DNA of 64,000 nt from Candidatus Bipolaricaulis sibiricus (GTDB lineage: Bacteria; Bipolaricaulota; Bipolaricaulia; Bipolaricaulales; Bipolaricaulaceae). Location: assembly GCA_004102645.1 (NCBI GenBank), contig CP034928.1, forward strand, positions 62,001 to 126,000, written 5' to 3'. Shown here one piece after another: positions 41,523 to 49,975 of the stretch; the first letter of the stretch is position 1; every line of letters starts with the position of its first letter. The notes under the pieces were generated by a model. The model did no database searches, was not told the DNA's origin, and saw only the letters and a list, made by a program, of their open reading frames with translations. A program made the position numbers and the translations under genes.

Positions 41523-42122
41523 ATGCTCGTGAAGAACGCGCTGGTTGGAATGGCCTCCATGGCCCTGATCGCCGTGGGAGGCGTTGGAGCCCAACCCGAT
41601 CCCTCCATCCCGCAGGTCCATCCTGATGTGGCCCGGATTGTGCTCACTCTGCGGACAATGGGTGACCGGCTGACTGTCTCCCTCCACCTGGCGACGATGG
41701 GGGTTCTGGCTCCGACCCAGCTAGACCAGCGGCTGTACGCGGGGCAGCTCCTGAACTATCTCGTCGGGCCGGGCGCGGACGGGTTTGACCCCCGTCTGGG
41801 GCCGGAGGAGCGGTTCACAGGACTTCTCCCCGAGGCGCGGTCGCTTACCGAGTTCATCGTCAAGGCGGACGTCCCCCCCGAAGTCCGCGACCGCCTGTCG
41901 TCGGTTGCCAAGAAGGTGCTCCTCCTCCTTTCCATGGCCCGGGACGATGCCCTGCAGGCGCTCCGCGCTCGTCGGCTGGACATCGGGGCCGATCACCTGT
42001 TGCGAGCGTTTGCCTACCTTCACGCGGCGCTGGGCCGGGAGACCGACCCCGTGCACCTGGGTGGGGTGCTTGCCCTCCTGCGGATTCTCCCCCCCGTGCC
42101 ACCGCCTGATCGTGGTCCGTGA
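41523..42122 (+). CDS. Secreted helical hypothetical protein
   Basis: 199 residues. Signal peptide MLVKNALVGMASMALIAVGG, cleaved near GVGAQ. The mature part is helical (VARIVLTLRTMGDRLTVSLHLATMG; ARDDALQALRARRLDIGADHLLRAFAYLHAALG). No known domain. ATG 41523 is preferred for the clean signal peptide and the upstream GGAGGGGGG; ATG 41508, 7 nt after TAGACT (41495-41500), would be a leaderless alternative. Downstream of the membrane-bound regulator. Confidence 0.6.
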   Translation: MLVKNALVGMASMALIAVGGVGAQPDPSIPQVHPDVARIVLTLRTMGDRLTVSLHLATMGVLAPTQLDQRLYAGQLLNYLVGPGADGFDPRLGPEERFTGLLPEARSLTEFIVKADVPPEVRDRLSSVAKKVLLLLSMARDDALQALRARRLDIGADHLLRAFAYLHAALGRETDPVHLGGVLALLRILPPVPPPDRGP

Positions 42123-42153
42123 TCCGCGTCTCGTGGACCGCCACCGGGCACCA

Positions 42154-42975
42154 TCACGGTTCCTTCCGTGCGCGGAGGGTCCACAGAAGAGGGATCTTGT
42201 TCTCGTACAGAGGAAGCCTGTACCAGCGCCTGTCTGCGGACGTCATGCTCGGCAGGAACGGGAAGAACAACCGGTCGTACTCGTTCAGGAACTCGAGCCG
42301 CAGCCCGGCTCGGAGCACGGCGTTGACGACGTCGGACATGCTCCAGATCCACTCGTGCGACGGGTGCTGCAAGCGGTAGGTCGGATCGGCGTAGTCGTGT
42401 CCGCCTGCCTCCCATCGCACGGGTTCCCGGCGGTGGAAGTAGGGGTGGATGAACGCGATTTCGCCGGTCGGCCGCTCCTCGAGGGCATGGAGAATCGGGT
42501 GGGACTCCATGAGGTAGAAGATCCCGTCTGGGGCCAGGAACCGGGCGATGATCCCTGCCCAGGCGTTGAGATCACGCAGCCAGCAAAGGACACCGCGTGA
42601 CGTGTACACGAGGTCGAACTCCTCGGACAGGACGTCCGGCAGGTCGTAGACGTTTGACTGGATGAACCGCGCCTCAAGCCCGAGCTCCTCGCGGAGGGCT
42701 TCGGCGCAACGGATCGATTCCCCCGAGAAATCCACGCCGGTGACGATCGCCCCGTGGCGCGCCCACGCCAGGGTGTCGGTGCCAATGTGGCACTGCAGGT
42801 GGAGGAGCCGCTTCCCACGGACGTCGCCCACCTCGCGGAGTTCGATCTCGTCGAGGACCTCTTGGCTGGTGCGCAGGAGGTCCACTTCCCTGTACGCCCG
42901 GACGTGGACATGAGCCATCTCGTCCCACAGGCGGCGGTTCCACTCCTCGGCCTGGCGCTGTGCCTCTCGATCCAT
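42154..42975 (-). CDS. SAM-dependent methyltransferase
   Basis: 273 residues. LLHLQCHIGTDTLAWARHGA is the SAM loop (glycine-poor variant common in UbiG-like class I enzymes), then VTGVDFSGESIRCAEAL, FDLVYTSRGVLCWL and YLMESHPILHALEE. The C-terminal half with HPYFHRREPVRWEAGGHDYADP is typical of a family often annotated simply as class I methyltransferase. Substrate unknown. AAGGAG precedes GTG 42984 and ATG 42975; the start between these is uncertain. Confidence 0.8.
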   Translation of the reverse strand: MDREAQRQAEEWNRRLWDEMAHVHVRAYREVDLLRTSQEVLDEIELREVGDVRGKRLLHLQCHIGTDTLAWARHGAIVTGVDFSGESIRCAEALREELGLEARFIQSNVYDLPDVLSEEFDLVYTSRGVLCWLRDLNAWAGIIARFLAPDGIFYLMESHPILHALEERPTGEIAFIHPYFHRREPVRWEAGGHDYADPTYRLQHPSHEWIWSMSDVVNAVLRAGLRLEFLNEYDRLFFPFLPSMTSADRRWYRLPLYENKIPLLWTLRARKEP

Positions 42976-43150
42976 CTTCTCCACGGGCTCCTTGTTCCTC
43001 GGCTGAGTGTGCCCGTTCGGGGGACGTTGGGCGAGGCGGCTGTCCGATTCCGGTCTCGAGCGTTCCCGCGGTGGACCCACGGGTTGGCGGGGTGTGACCC
43101 TGTTGCGCGCGTCCGGTTCCTCTGTGATCCTCCACCAGAGGAGGTGGCCC

Positions 43151-44179
43151 ATGAGAAGGACGATCCGGCGTCGGGCGCTGTCGTGGCTGTCCTGGGTTCC
43201 CCTGCGAGCGCGGGACGACAGCCACCTTCGCCGTCCGGTGATGACCGTTCTGCGCCAGGACGCGCCGGTCCTGCGGGAGGAACAGACGGTGGGAGAGGCA
43301 CTGGAGAGCGCCCGCCTCCACGGGCTTGGCGACCGTCCGTTCTACTTCTACGTTGTGGACGAGGCTGGCACGCTCGTCGGTGTGCTTCCCATCCGTCGCT
43401 TGCTGACCGCGCCCCTCGACCGCCGGCTGGTCGACCTTGTGGTTCGGCCCGTGCGCACCGTGCCGAAGGGTGCATCCGTGCTCCAGGCGTACGAGATGAT
43501 GCTTCAGCACAGACTTCTTGCCCTTCCGGTGGTCGACGAAGAGGGACGCTTGCTGGGTCTGGTGGACGTCAGCGCGCTCCTGAGCGAGCCAGTGGACCCT
43601 GGGGACACCGACGCCGTGTTCGAGACCGTCGGCCTTCACGTCGCCCAAGCGCGGCTTGCGTCGCCGATGAAGGCCCTGCGGGTGCGCTTCCCATGGCTCG
43701 TGGCCACCCTTTCGAGCGGGGTCCTGTGCGCGCTCCTGATCAGCGTGTTCCAGGTTACGCTCGAGAAGAGCCTGATCCTGGCGTTCTTCCTCACCCTGGC
43801 GCTGGGGCTGGGGGAGAGCGTGAGCATGCAGTCCGCGGCGGTGACGATCCTCGCTCTGCGCGCGAAGCGGCCGTCGTGGCGGTGGTACGTCACGGCTGTC
43901 CGACGCGAGGCGGGCGCGGCGCTCCTCCTCGGCGCGGTGTGCGGGCTCATCGTGGGCGCGGTGGTGTGGGGTTGGCTCGGCGAGCGGGTGGCCGCGGTCG
44001 CGATTGGGATGAGCCTGGTGTTGAGCATCACCGCGGCCAGTACGTTCGGGTTGAGCATCCCGACGCTACTTCACGCCCTCAAGCTCGACCCCAAGATCGC
44101 CGCGGGGCCGCTCGTCTTGGCGATCAGCGACATCTGGACCGTCCTGTTCTACTTCGGCATCGCGACGCTGCTGCTCTAG
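43151..44179 (+). CDS. MgtE-like divalent cation transporter lacking the N-terminal superhelical domain
   Basis: 342 residues, shorter than the usual 450. A pair of CBS domains (about 28-150; VVDEAGTLVGVLPIRRLLTA, VVDEEGRLLGLVDVSALL) precedes the five-helix MgtE pore domain (from FPWLVATLSSGVLCALLISVF; SMQSAAVTILALR; AAGPLVLAISDIWTVLFYFGIATLLL). The N-terminal Mg2+-sensing superhelix of classic MgtE is absent. It probably imports Mg2+. AGAGGAGGTGG sets ATG 43151. Confidence 0.85.
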   Translation: MRRTIRRRALSWLSWVPLRARDDSHLRRPVMTVLRQDAPVLREEQTVGEALESARLHGLGDRPFYFYVVDEAGTLVGVLPIRRLLTAPLDRRLVDLVVRPVRTVPKGASVLQAYEMMLQHRLLALPVVDEEGRLLGLVDVSALLSEPVDPGDTDAVFETVGLHVAQARLASPMKALRVRFPWLVATLSSGVLCALLISVFQVTLEKSLILAFFLTLALGLGESVSMQSAAVTILALRAKRPSWRWYVTAVRREAGAALLLGAVCGLIVGAVVWGWLGERVAAVAIGMSLVLSITAASTFGLSIPTLLHALKLDPKIAAGPLVLAISDIWTVLFYFGIATLLL

Positions 44180-44187
44180 AGGAGAGA

Positions 44188-44212
44188 GCGGGCCCGCTAC
44201 AGCGAGGCCCGC
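44188..44212. terminator. Hairpin between convergent genes
   Basis: GCGGGCC...GGCCCGC with an inner CGC-TACA-GCG extension (44188-44212) forms a strong stem overlapping the adenosine deaminase stop and lying just after the MgtE-like stop. No T-run, but suited to bidirectional termination. Confidence 0.5.
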
Positions 44213-45207
44213 ACCCGGGCCGTCAGCTCCTGCCGAACTGCGTCGGGGGCGAACGACGCCTCGGCGCTCGCGACGAGGATCGTCCGCAGTTCGTCTGGGC
44301 CAAGGCCGAACGCGCGTACGACCTGCCACAGTTCGTCAGTGGCCGAGGTTCGCGACATGAGCCGGTTGTCGGTGTTCACCGTCACCCGGATCCCCCCATC
44401 CAGGTAGCGCTTGAGGGGGTGGTCGGCGAGCGAGCGCATGATCCCCGAGATCTGGAGGTTGCTCGTCGGGCAGACCTCGAGCGGGATTCCGGCCTCCCGC
44501 ACCCGTGCCTCCGTCGCCGCGTCCTGGAACAGGTAGACGCCGTGCCCGATCCTCTCCGCGCCAAGGTCGAGGGCCTCGGCGATGTGCTCCGGGCAGCACC
44601 CCTCCCCAGCGTGAAGGGTGAGGTGCACGCCCGATTCCCGCGCGAGGCGGATCGCCACCGCGTGGTTCGATAGCGGGAACCCCTTCTCCGGCCCAGCGAG
44701 ATCGAACCCAACCACCCCGCGGTCGCGGTACCGGCCGGCGAGGAGCGCGACCGCAGCCGACCTCTCCGACGGCTCCTGGCGCATCCCGCATAGGATGACC
44801 CCAGCGCGAATCGGGAGCTCGGCTTGGGCCCGTGTGGTCCCGGCGAGCACCGCCTCCACAACCTCGTCCGGGATGAGACCCCGCTGCAGGTGGAGAAGCG
44901 GTGCGAAGCGGATCTCGAGGTAGACGACGCCCTCCGCTGACGCGTCCTCGCAGAGCTCGAACGCCGCGCGCTCCAGGGCCTCCGGGGTCTGGAGCAGGGC
45001 AACCGTGATCCGGAAGGCTTGGAGGAACTCCTCGAGCGGGCACGGGACGCGGGGCAGGACGGCCTCGTCCACCGCGCCGGTGATGGGGGGCCTGTCCTTC
45101 GCTGGCAGGGCCTCCCACAGCTCGCGGACCGTCCCTGGGCGGAGTGAACCGTCGAGGTGGCAGTGGAGGTCGAACTTCGGGAGTCGGGCGATCGTCGCGC
45201 GGTCCAT
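44197..45207 (-). CDS. add: Adenosine deaminase
   Basis: 336 residues, family length. FDLHCHLDGSLRP (zinc ligands HxH), HLTLHAGEG (zinc His plus catalytic Glu), RIGHGVYL, and VNTDNRLMS, which holds the zinc aspartate. The TDN variant in place of TDD is common in bacterial Add. It deaminates adenosine to inosine in purine salvage. Convergent with the MgtE-like gene and divergent from the flavoprotein gene at 45269. Confidence 0.92.
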   Translation of the reverse strand: MDRATIARLPKFDLHCHLDGSLRPGTVRELWEALPAKDRPPITGAVDEAVLPRVPCPLEEFLQAFRITVALLQTPEALERAAFELCEDASAEGVVYLEIRFAPLLHLQRGLIPDEVVEAVLAGTTRAQAELPIRAGVILCGMRQEPSERSAAVALLAGRYRDRGVVGFDLAGPEKGFPLSNHAVAIRLARESGVHLTLHAGEGCCPEHIAEALDLGAERIGHGVYLFQDAATEARVREAGIPLEVCPTSNLQISGIMRSLADHPLKRYLDGGIRVTVNTDNRLMSRTSATDELWQVVRAFGLGPDELRTILVASAEASFAPDAVRQELTARVRASL

Positions 45208-45255
45208 GAGCTGGTCCTACCCCATCCCCGCTCGCTCCGCAACCGTGGGGTGGCC

Positions 45256-45261
45256 TATACT
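45256..45261 (+). promoter_or_regulatory. -10 box of the flavoprotein gene, leaderless spacing
   Basis: TATACT ends 7 nt before ATG 45269; only CGGGGG-like C-rich sequence separates them and no Shine-Dalgarno site is present. Confidence 0.55.
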
Positions 45262-45268
45262 GGCCCCC

Positions 45269-46606
45269 ATGGTATGGGACGTGGTCGTCCTGGGGGGAGG
45301 CCCGGCGGGCTTGTTCGCGGCGATCTCTGCGGCGGAAGAGGGGGCGCGGTCGATCGTCCTCGAACACCTGCCGAGCCCTGGTCGGAAGCTCCTCGCCTCC
45401 GGCGGAGGGGCGTGCAACCTCACCCACGAAGGAGAGGTCGCGGACTTCCTCGCCCACTACGGCGGCGGCGACCGGCCGGGCGACGCGGGGCGGTTTCTGC
45501 GGCCCGCCCTCTACGGGTTCTCGAACAAGGACCTCTCCCGCTACTGCGCCGACCGGGGCCTGCCCTTGGCTGCCGATCAACATGGACGCGTCTTTCCCCG
45601 CTCCCGCCGGGCGACCGATGTGCTCGCCATCCTTCTCGCCGCAGCCCGCCGACGAAGGGTGGAGCTGAGGACGGGGTTTCGGATCCGGTCCGTCCGGGTC
45701 GAGCGCTCCAAGTTCGTCGTCTTTGATTCTCCAGAGGGAGAACCGACGCTCGAGGGGACGACGCTCGTCCTGGCAACGGGGGGGCGGTCGTACCCGACGT
45801 TGGGGGCCACGGGCGATGGCTACCGACTTGCGGCGTCGCTGGGCCACGCGGTGGTGCCGCCCCGCCCAGCGCTCGTCCCGCTGCGGATCGAGCGGGAGAC
45901 GTTCGCGCCGTTCACCCCCTGCGCGGGGGTCTCCCTATCCACTGCCCTGTCGCTCGTCCGGGGGGCGAAGAAGGTCGCAAGCGGGCACGGGGAGATCCTG
46001 TTCACCCACCGTGGTCTCTCCGGGCCGGCGGTCCTGGACCTCTCGCGCCACGTCCTTCCCGGTGATGTGGTCCGCGTCGGGCTTCTTCCGGGGGCGGGGG
46101 ATCTCCCCGCGACCGAAGCGCGACTTGCGGCGGAGATCGCCGCCCACGGCAAGCGAACCGTGACGAACCTTCTCCAGGGAATGGGAATGGTGGCTTGCCT
46201 TGCCCGAGCCCTGGTCGCCTCGGTGGGGCTCGACGGGGGTACGAAGGCAGCGGAGCTTCGCCGGGACGCCCGCCACACGCTGGCAGCGAGCCTCGCCGCA
46301 GGGGTCGAGGGGGGGCACCCGTTCCCTGTCCGCTCCCTGGGCGGCTGGAACGAGGCGATGGTCACCGCAGGTGGGGTCCGTCTTGCCGAGGTGGATCCGA
46401 AGACCCTGCAGAGCCGGCTCGTTCCGGGGCTGTTCTTCGCGGGCGAAATCCTTGACGTGGACGGCGACACGGGGGGCTACAACCTCCAAGCGGCGTTCTC
46501 CACCGGCCGCCTCGCCGGGCAGAGCGCCGCCCAGCTTGCCCGCGGGCGCCGGGGCGCTCACCGCCCGAGAACGAAGAGACGAAGAGGTACTGGCCTACCT
46601 GGGTGA
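45269..46606 (+). CDS. HI0933/BaiN-type FAD-dependent oxidoreductase
   Basis: 445 residues. WDVVVLGGGPAGLFAAISAAEEG binds FAD; GRKLLASGGGACNLTH is the hallmark of the HI0933-like family; VLATGGRSYPTLGATGDGYRLAASLGH and FFAGEILDVDGDTGGYNLQAAFSTG complete it. Members include enzymes reducing enone-type compounds; the physiological substrate is usually unknown. The basic C-terminal tail (RPRTKRRRG) is not part of the fold. ATG 45269 is set by the promoter and family N-terminus. Confidence 0.87.
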   Translation: MVWDVVVLGGGPAGLFAAISAAEEGARSIVLEHLPSPGRKLLASGGGACNLTHEGEVADFLAHYGGGDRPGDAGRFLRPALYGFSNKDLSRYCADRGLPLAADQHGRVFPRSRRATDVLAILLAAARRRRVELRTGFRIRSVRVERSKFVVFDSPEGEPTLEGTTLVLATGGRSYPTLGATGDGYRLAASLGHAVVPPRPALVPLRIERETFAPFTPCAGVSLSTALSLVRGAKKVASGHGEILFTHRGLSGPAVLDLSRHVLPGDVVRVGLLPGAGDLPATEARLAAEIAAHGKRTVTNLLQGMGMVACLARALVASVGLDGGTKAAELRRDARHTLAASLAAGVEGGHPFPVRSLGGWNEAMVTAGGVRLAEVDPKTLQSRLVPGLFFAGEILDVDGDTGGYNLQAAFSTGRLAGQSAAQLARGRRGAHRPRTKRRRGTGLPG

Positions 46607-46651
46607 GGATCCGAATGTGGCTTTGTCCCGTCCTGTTCTCCGGGTCGTCTC

Positions 46652-47074
46652 TCAGAGGTAGGGGCGGAGGAGCGTGAACGCGCGTCTGGAGAACCGGATC
46701 CGTACACCGGGAACCGAGCGGACGGTCAGCCACGGAGCTGCGCCCGGACCCCGCGCAGGGTGGACCACGATCTCACTCCACGGGATGAACAGCGGCGGGT
46801 GGAACGGCCGGAACGCCCAGATCGGGGCCAAGTAGAGCCCGGACGTGCTGGCTCGTAGCTCGAGGGCACCGCCGTAGTTCCCCCACCCGATCTGGGCCGA
46901 CGCGAACCGTACTCGCTCACCGACCGAAGCGAACGGCCCGGGGCTTCCGAACCGCTGCGCAAGGCGGTGCCACCCGCTCGCCCGGGACGCGATCCATGTC
47001 ACGAAGATCCAGATCCCCACGAAAGACGCGATGAACAGCAACGGGAACGCGGCAGGCAGTTCGGTCCGCTCCAT
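46652..47074 (-). CDS. Small membrane-anchored hypothetical protein, PH-like
   Basis: 140 residues. One N-terminal membrane helix (FPLLFIASFVGIWIFVTWIA) and a beta-rich cytoplasmic part (GALELRASTSGLYLAPIWAF, LFIPWSEIVVHPARG, VPGVRIRFSRRAF) whose strand order resembles small bacterial PH-like domains. Function unknown. TACCCT (complement of 47081-47086) lies 6 nt upstream of ATG. Confidence 0.6.
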   Translation of the reverse strand: MERTELPAAFPLLFIASFVGIWIFVTWIASRASGWHRLAQRFGSPGPFASVGERVRFASAQIGWGNYGGALELRASTSGLYLAPIWAFRPFHPPLFIPWSEIVVHPARGPGAAPWLTVRSVPGVRIRFSRRAFTLLRPYL

Positions 47075-47251
47075 GCGTGTAGGGTAAGGCCTGCTCTGGG
47101 AACTCACAATGGACGAGTGGGCCTCCGTCGAGGGACGGGTTCTCCGTAATTCCTTCACAATCGAGACACGGAGCTTCCACCACCCCCAGGCACAGTCCCC
47201 CCTCGCGCGGGGCCGCGACCCAGGGGCCCGGCGCACAGGGAGTGTGTGACG

Positions 47252-47905
47252 ATGAACGTGAGAACGTGGACGATCGCAATGGCGTTGGCAGGCGCGGTGG
47301 GACTGGTCTCGTTGGGGTGTGACTTCGTGTTCAGCTACAAGTCCATCACGGCGCCGGTGGGGACATGGGGCGAGGTGGGGATTCGCGTGTACAAGACGCA
47401 TGCCAACTGCACGCTCCCCAGCCCGTACGCGTACGACATCACCACCGCGGGAGTGCAGATCCTGGACGAGACACCGTGGAACGAAGTCCAGCCGAATGTG
47501 ATCGAAAAGTGGGTGATCCTCTCGTTGGCCGAAGTGGGCGACGGGCTCCTGAAGATCTCCAAGACGTGTACGAAGGAGGGCTATGAGGAAGGCATCCTCC
47601 CGATTCGGGTCACCGCTCCGACCGCAGATGGCGCGTGGTTCCAGGCCTGGAGTGGAACTTACCCCTTCGAGTCCCCCGTGGGGTACACCCTGGCCTCGGT
47701 GGTTGGGGACGCGTCCCTGAACGGTGATGTGCTCTCTGTAGGTGGGGTCAGCCTTGCTCTGCCAACCGTTCCCCAGATGCTTGCGGGGCGAACCGTCTCC
47801 GTTCGCCTGTTCTACGTGATGCGGGACGGGAAGCCTTTCCCACTCCTCATCGTCGGCGAGGGGCTTTTCTGGCGGTACGACGCCTTGCTCAGCGCTGACG
47901 AGTAG
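47252..47905 (+). CDS. Putative lipoprotein, extracytoplasmic
   Basis: 217 residues. Signal peptide with lipobox LVSLGC (Cys about 23). The mature protein has three further cysteines in NCTLPSP, KTCTKEG and otherwise beta-rich sequence. No domain recognised. It is 8 nt upstream of the NapH-like gene, so it may be an extracytoplasmic partner of that Fe-S membrane protein. ATG 47252 is preferred over GTG 47246. Confidence 0.6.
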   Translation: MNVRTWTIAMALAGAVGLVSLGCDFVFSYKSITAPVGTWGEVGIRVYKTHANCTLPSPYAYDITTAGVQILDETPWNEVQPNVIEKWVILSLAEVGDGLLKISKTCTKEGYEEGILPIRVTAPTADGAWFQAWSGTYPFESPVGYTLASVVGDASLNGDVLSVGGVSLALPTVPQMLAGRTVSVRLFYVMRDGKPFPLLIVGEGLFWRYDALLSADE

Positions 47906-47913
47906 GGGTTCGC

Positions 47914-48828
47914 GTGCGTACCAGGGTTCTGATCGCGCTTGCCTTGTTCGTAGCGGCAGGCGGGGGGGTGGCTCAGTCGTTCGGGGGGTTCGGCGAAGAG
48001 CCCGCGTTCGGTCCGCCGGCGGAGGCGCGGGACTACGGGCAGGCCCAGACTGAGGCAGGGCCGCGGTTCTTCATCCACCGCCAGGAGGTGAAGCTGGCCC
48101 TTCTCGGGGCGTTCATGGTCGGGGCGGGGTTCCTCGCGTTCCTCGGACGACCGTGGCTGCGCCGGGTCTATCTCGTCGTTGCGGTGGCCGTGCTCGGATT
48201 CTTCATGGGGGGGTTCCTCTGTCCCACCGCTGCGGTGCAGAACGTGTTTCTCAAGGCGGGAACTGCGTACCTCCTCCTGTTCCTTGTCCCCGTGGTCGGC
48301 GCTCTGGCCCTGGGCCGGCTGTTCTGTGGGTACGTGTGCCCGTTCGGAGCCCTACAGGAATTGCTCCACGTCCGGAAGTGGGCCCTGAAAGTCCCGGACC
48401 GGGTCTGGAGGGCCTTGGGCTGGGTTCGCCACGTCGTACTCGTCTACCTCGTGGCGCGGGTCCTCGTCGTGCACACGGTCGCGTTCGACGGGTTCTCCCC
48501 GTTCAAGCCCCTGTTTGCGTGGGGGGGGACCCCGGCCACGATTGTGTTCTCTGCGCTGTTCGCGGTCCTGTCCGTCGTCGTGTTCCGACCGTTCTGCCGC
48601 GTCCTGTGCCCGTACGGAGCACTCCTCTCGATCGTGTCGCGGTTCAGCCTGTTCCACATCGAGGCGGGCGAGGGGTGTCGGGACTGCGGTCTCTGCACCC
48701 GAGCCTGTCCCGTGGGGGCGATGCACGGAGGAGCGGTCGACGCCACGGAGTGCCTGTTGTGCGGCACCTGCACGGGCGTGTGTCGGCCGACAGCTCTCAA
48801 GCTGCACCCGTTGTGGCGACGGAGGTAG
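47914..48828 (+). CDS. NapH/CcoG-like membrane polyferredoxin
   Basis: 304 residues. An N-terminal signal-like helix, then four to five membrane helices with the paired motifs CGYVCPFGALQE (about 130-141) and CRVLCPYGALL (about 229-239), and a C-terminal ferredoxin tail CRDCGLCTRACPVG plus CLLCGTCTGVC for two 4Fe-4S clusters. Proteins of this type pass electrons from the quinone pool or a cytoplasmic donor to periplasmic reductases. Directly after a putative lipoprotein and convergent with another Fe-S gene. Confidence 0.82.
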   Translation: MRTRVLIALALFVAAGGGVAQSFGGFGEEPAFGPPAEARDYGQAQTEAGPRFFIHRQEVKLALLGAFMVGAGFLAFLGRPWLRRVYLVVAVAVLGFFMGGFLCPTAAVQNVFLKAGTAYLLLFLVPVVGALALGRLFCGYVCPFGALQELLHVRKWALKVPDRVWRALGWVRHVVLVYLVARVLVVHTVAFDGFSPFKPLFAWGGTPATIVFSALFAVLSVVVFRPFCRVLCPYGALLSIVSRFSLFHIEAGEGCRDCGLCTRACPVGAMHGGAVDATECLLCGTCTGVCRPTALKLHPLWRRR

Positions 48829-48856
48829 AGCCGCTCCGGGGGGCCGAGCCCGGGGA

Positions 48857-49498
48857 TCAGACCGCAGCACGGGGGACGAACGCGATCGCTCCGACGGGGC
48901 ACGTGGTCACGCACAGACCACAGCCGAAGCACCGCTCCGGGTGAAGCGTGGGCCCCTCGGAGCCGTCGGTCCAGGCTTCGAACGGACATCGCGACATGCA
49001 CACGCCGCACCGGACACAGCGGCCCCCGTCGTGCAGTGCGACACGGGACGACTCCACCACTGCGTCGTGGTAGTCGAACCGCTTCAGCGTATTGAGGTGC
49101 CCGCAGCAGCACGAGCAGCAGGAGCAGAACAGGATCGCTTGCAGGCCAGGCTTCCGGTAGGCGAGGTGGACGAGCCCGGCCTCGTGCGTGGCGCGCAGGG
49201 TCGCCAGCGCCTCGCCCACCGTGACGCGGCGGAACCCTTCCCTCGCTTCCACCGCCTGGTCGCTGGCCCGATCCAGGGTCAGGCAGACGTCCACCGGAGC
49301 ACCACACCGTCGGCGTTTGGCACGGCACTCACACGGGCCGAGCGCGATCGCTCCGGCCCCGCGAAGGAGCGCCTCTGCCTCCCCGAGGTTGAGCACCACG
49401 TGGTCCATGGTGATCTCGACACAGACGGGGATCGTCGTCGCGATGTAGCCGCCCACCGCCTCGGTAACGTCTTCGGACCGCCTGCTCTCCTCTGCCAC
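48857..49498 (-). CDS. 4Fe-4S protein with a CxCCxCCC motif
   Basis: 213 residues. The N-terminal half has GPCECRAKRRRCGAPVDVCL and a helix VTVGEALATLRATHEAGLVH, followed by the cysteine-dense stretch FCSCCSCCCGH; the C-terminus is a two-cluster ferredoxin (CVRCGVCMSRCP; CFGCGLCVTTCPVG). This arrangement is known from anaerobes but its partner is usually unknown. AGGAGGAACG precedes GTG 49498. Convergent with the NapH-like gene, suggesting a shared redox role. Confidence 0.82.
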   Translation of the reverse strand: MAEESRRSEDVTEAVGGYIATTIPVCVEITMDHVVLNLGEAEALLRGAGAIALGPCECRAKRRRCGAPVDVCLTLDRASDQAVEAREGFRRVTVGEALATLRATHEAGLVHLAYRKPGLQAILFCSCCSCCCGHLNTLKRFDYHDAVVESSRVALHDGGRCVRCGVCMSRCPFEAWTDGSEGPTLHPERCFGCGLCVTTCPVGAIAFVPRAAV

Positions 49499-49653
49499 CG
49501 TTCCTCCTGGGGCGCTCCTCAGTGTAACCGCGCCCAACGCCCTCGGAACAACCCCCAGACGCTGAGGATCGGGTCACGAAGCGGCGCGTGAAGTTGTGCG
49601 CCGCCATCCGCCGACCGCGCTCCGGGTAACCTTGGATGGTCGAAGGAGGCGCG

Positions 49654-49968
49654 ATGGAAGGGGCGAAGGTCGTGGAACTCGCGGGGATGGTCGAGTACCA
49701 GGAAGGATCGGTGGTCAGCCGGACGCTCGTCAAGCGCGACGCGGGAACGATAACCCTGTTTGCGTTCGACCTCGGGCAGGCCTTGAGCGAGCACACCGCT
49801 CCGTTCGATGCCCTGGTGCACGTTCTGGAGGGCGAGGCGGAGGTGATCCTCGACGGCACGCCGTACCGGTTGACCCGAGGGCAGGCGATCCTCATGCCCG
49901 CGCACGTCTCGCATGCAGTACGGGCATCCCAGCGGTTCAAGATGCTCCTCGTCATGATCCGCGGGTGA
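49654..49968 (+). CDS. Cupin-domain protein
   Basis: 104 residues, one conserved beta-barrel. EHTAPFDALVHVLEGEAEVILDG is cupin motif 1 (His, Glu) and GQAILMPAHVSHAVRA motif 2, giving a metal site. Single-domain cupins are often isomerases or dioxygenase-like, or sense small molecules. AAGGAGG lies 4 nt before ATG 49654, preferred to ATG 49636. Co-transcribed with the ATC-hydrolase-like gene 7 nt downstream. Confidence 0.8.
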   Translation: MEGAKVVELAGMVEYQEGSVVSRTLVKRDAGTITLFAFDLGQALSEHTAPFDALVHVLEGEAEVILDGTPYRLTRGQAILMPAHVSHAVRASQRFKMLLVMIRG

Positions 49969-49975
49969 CGGGGCG

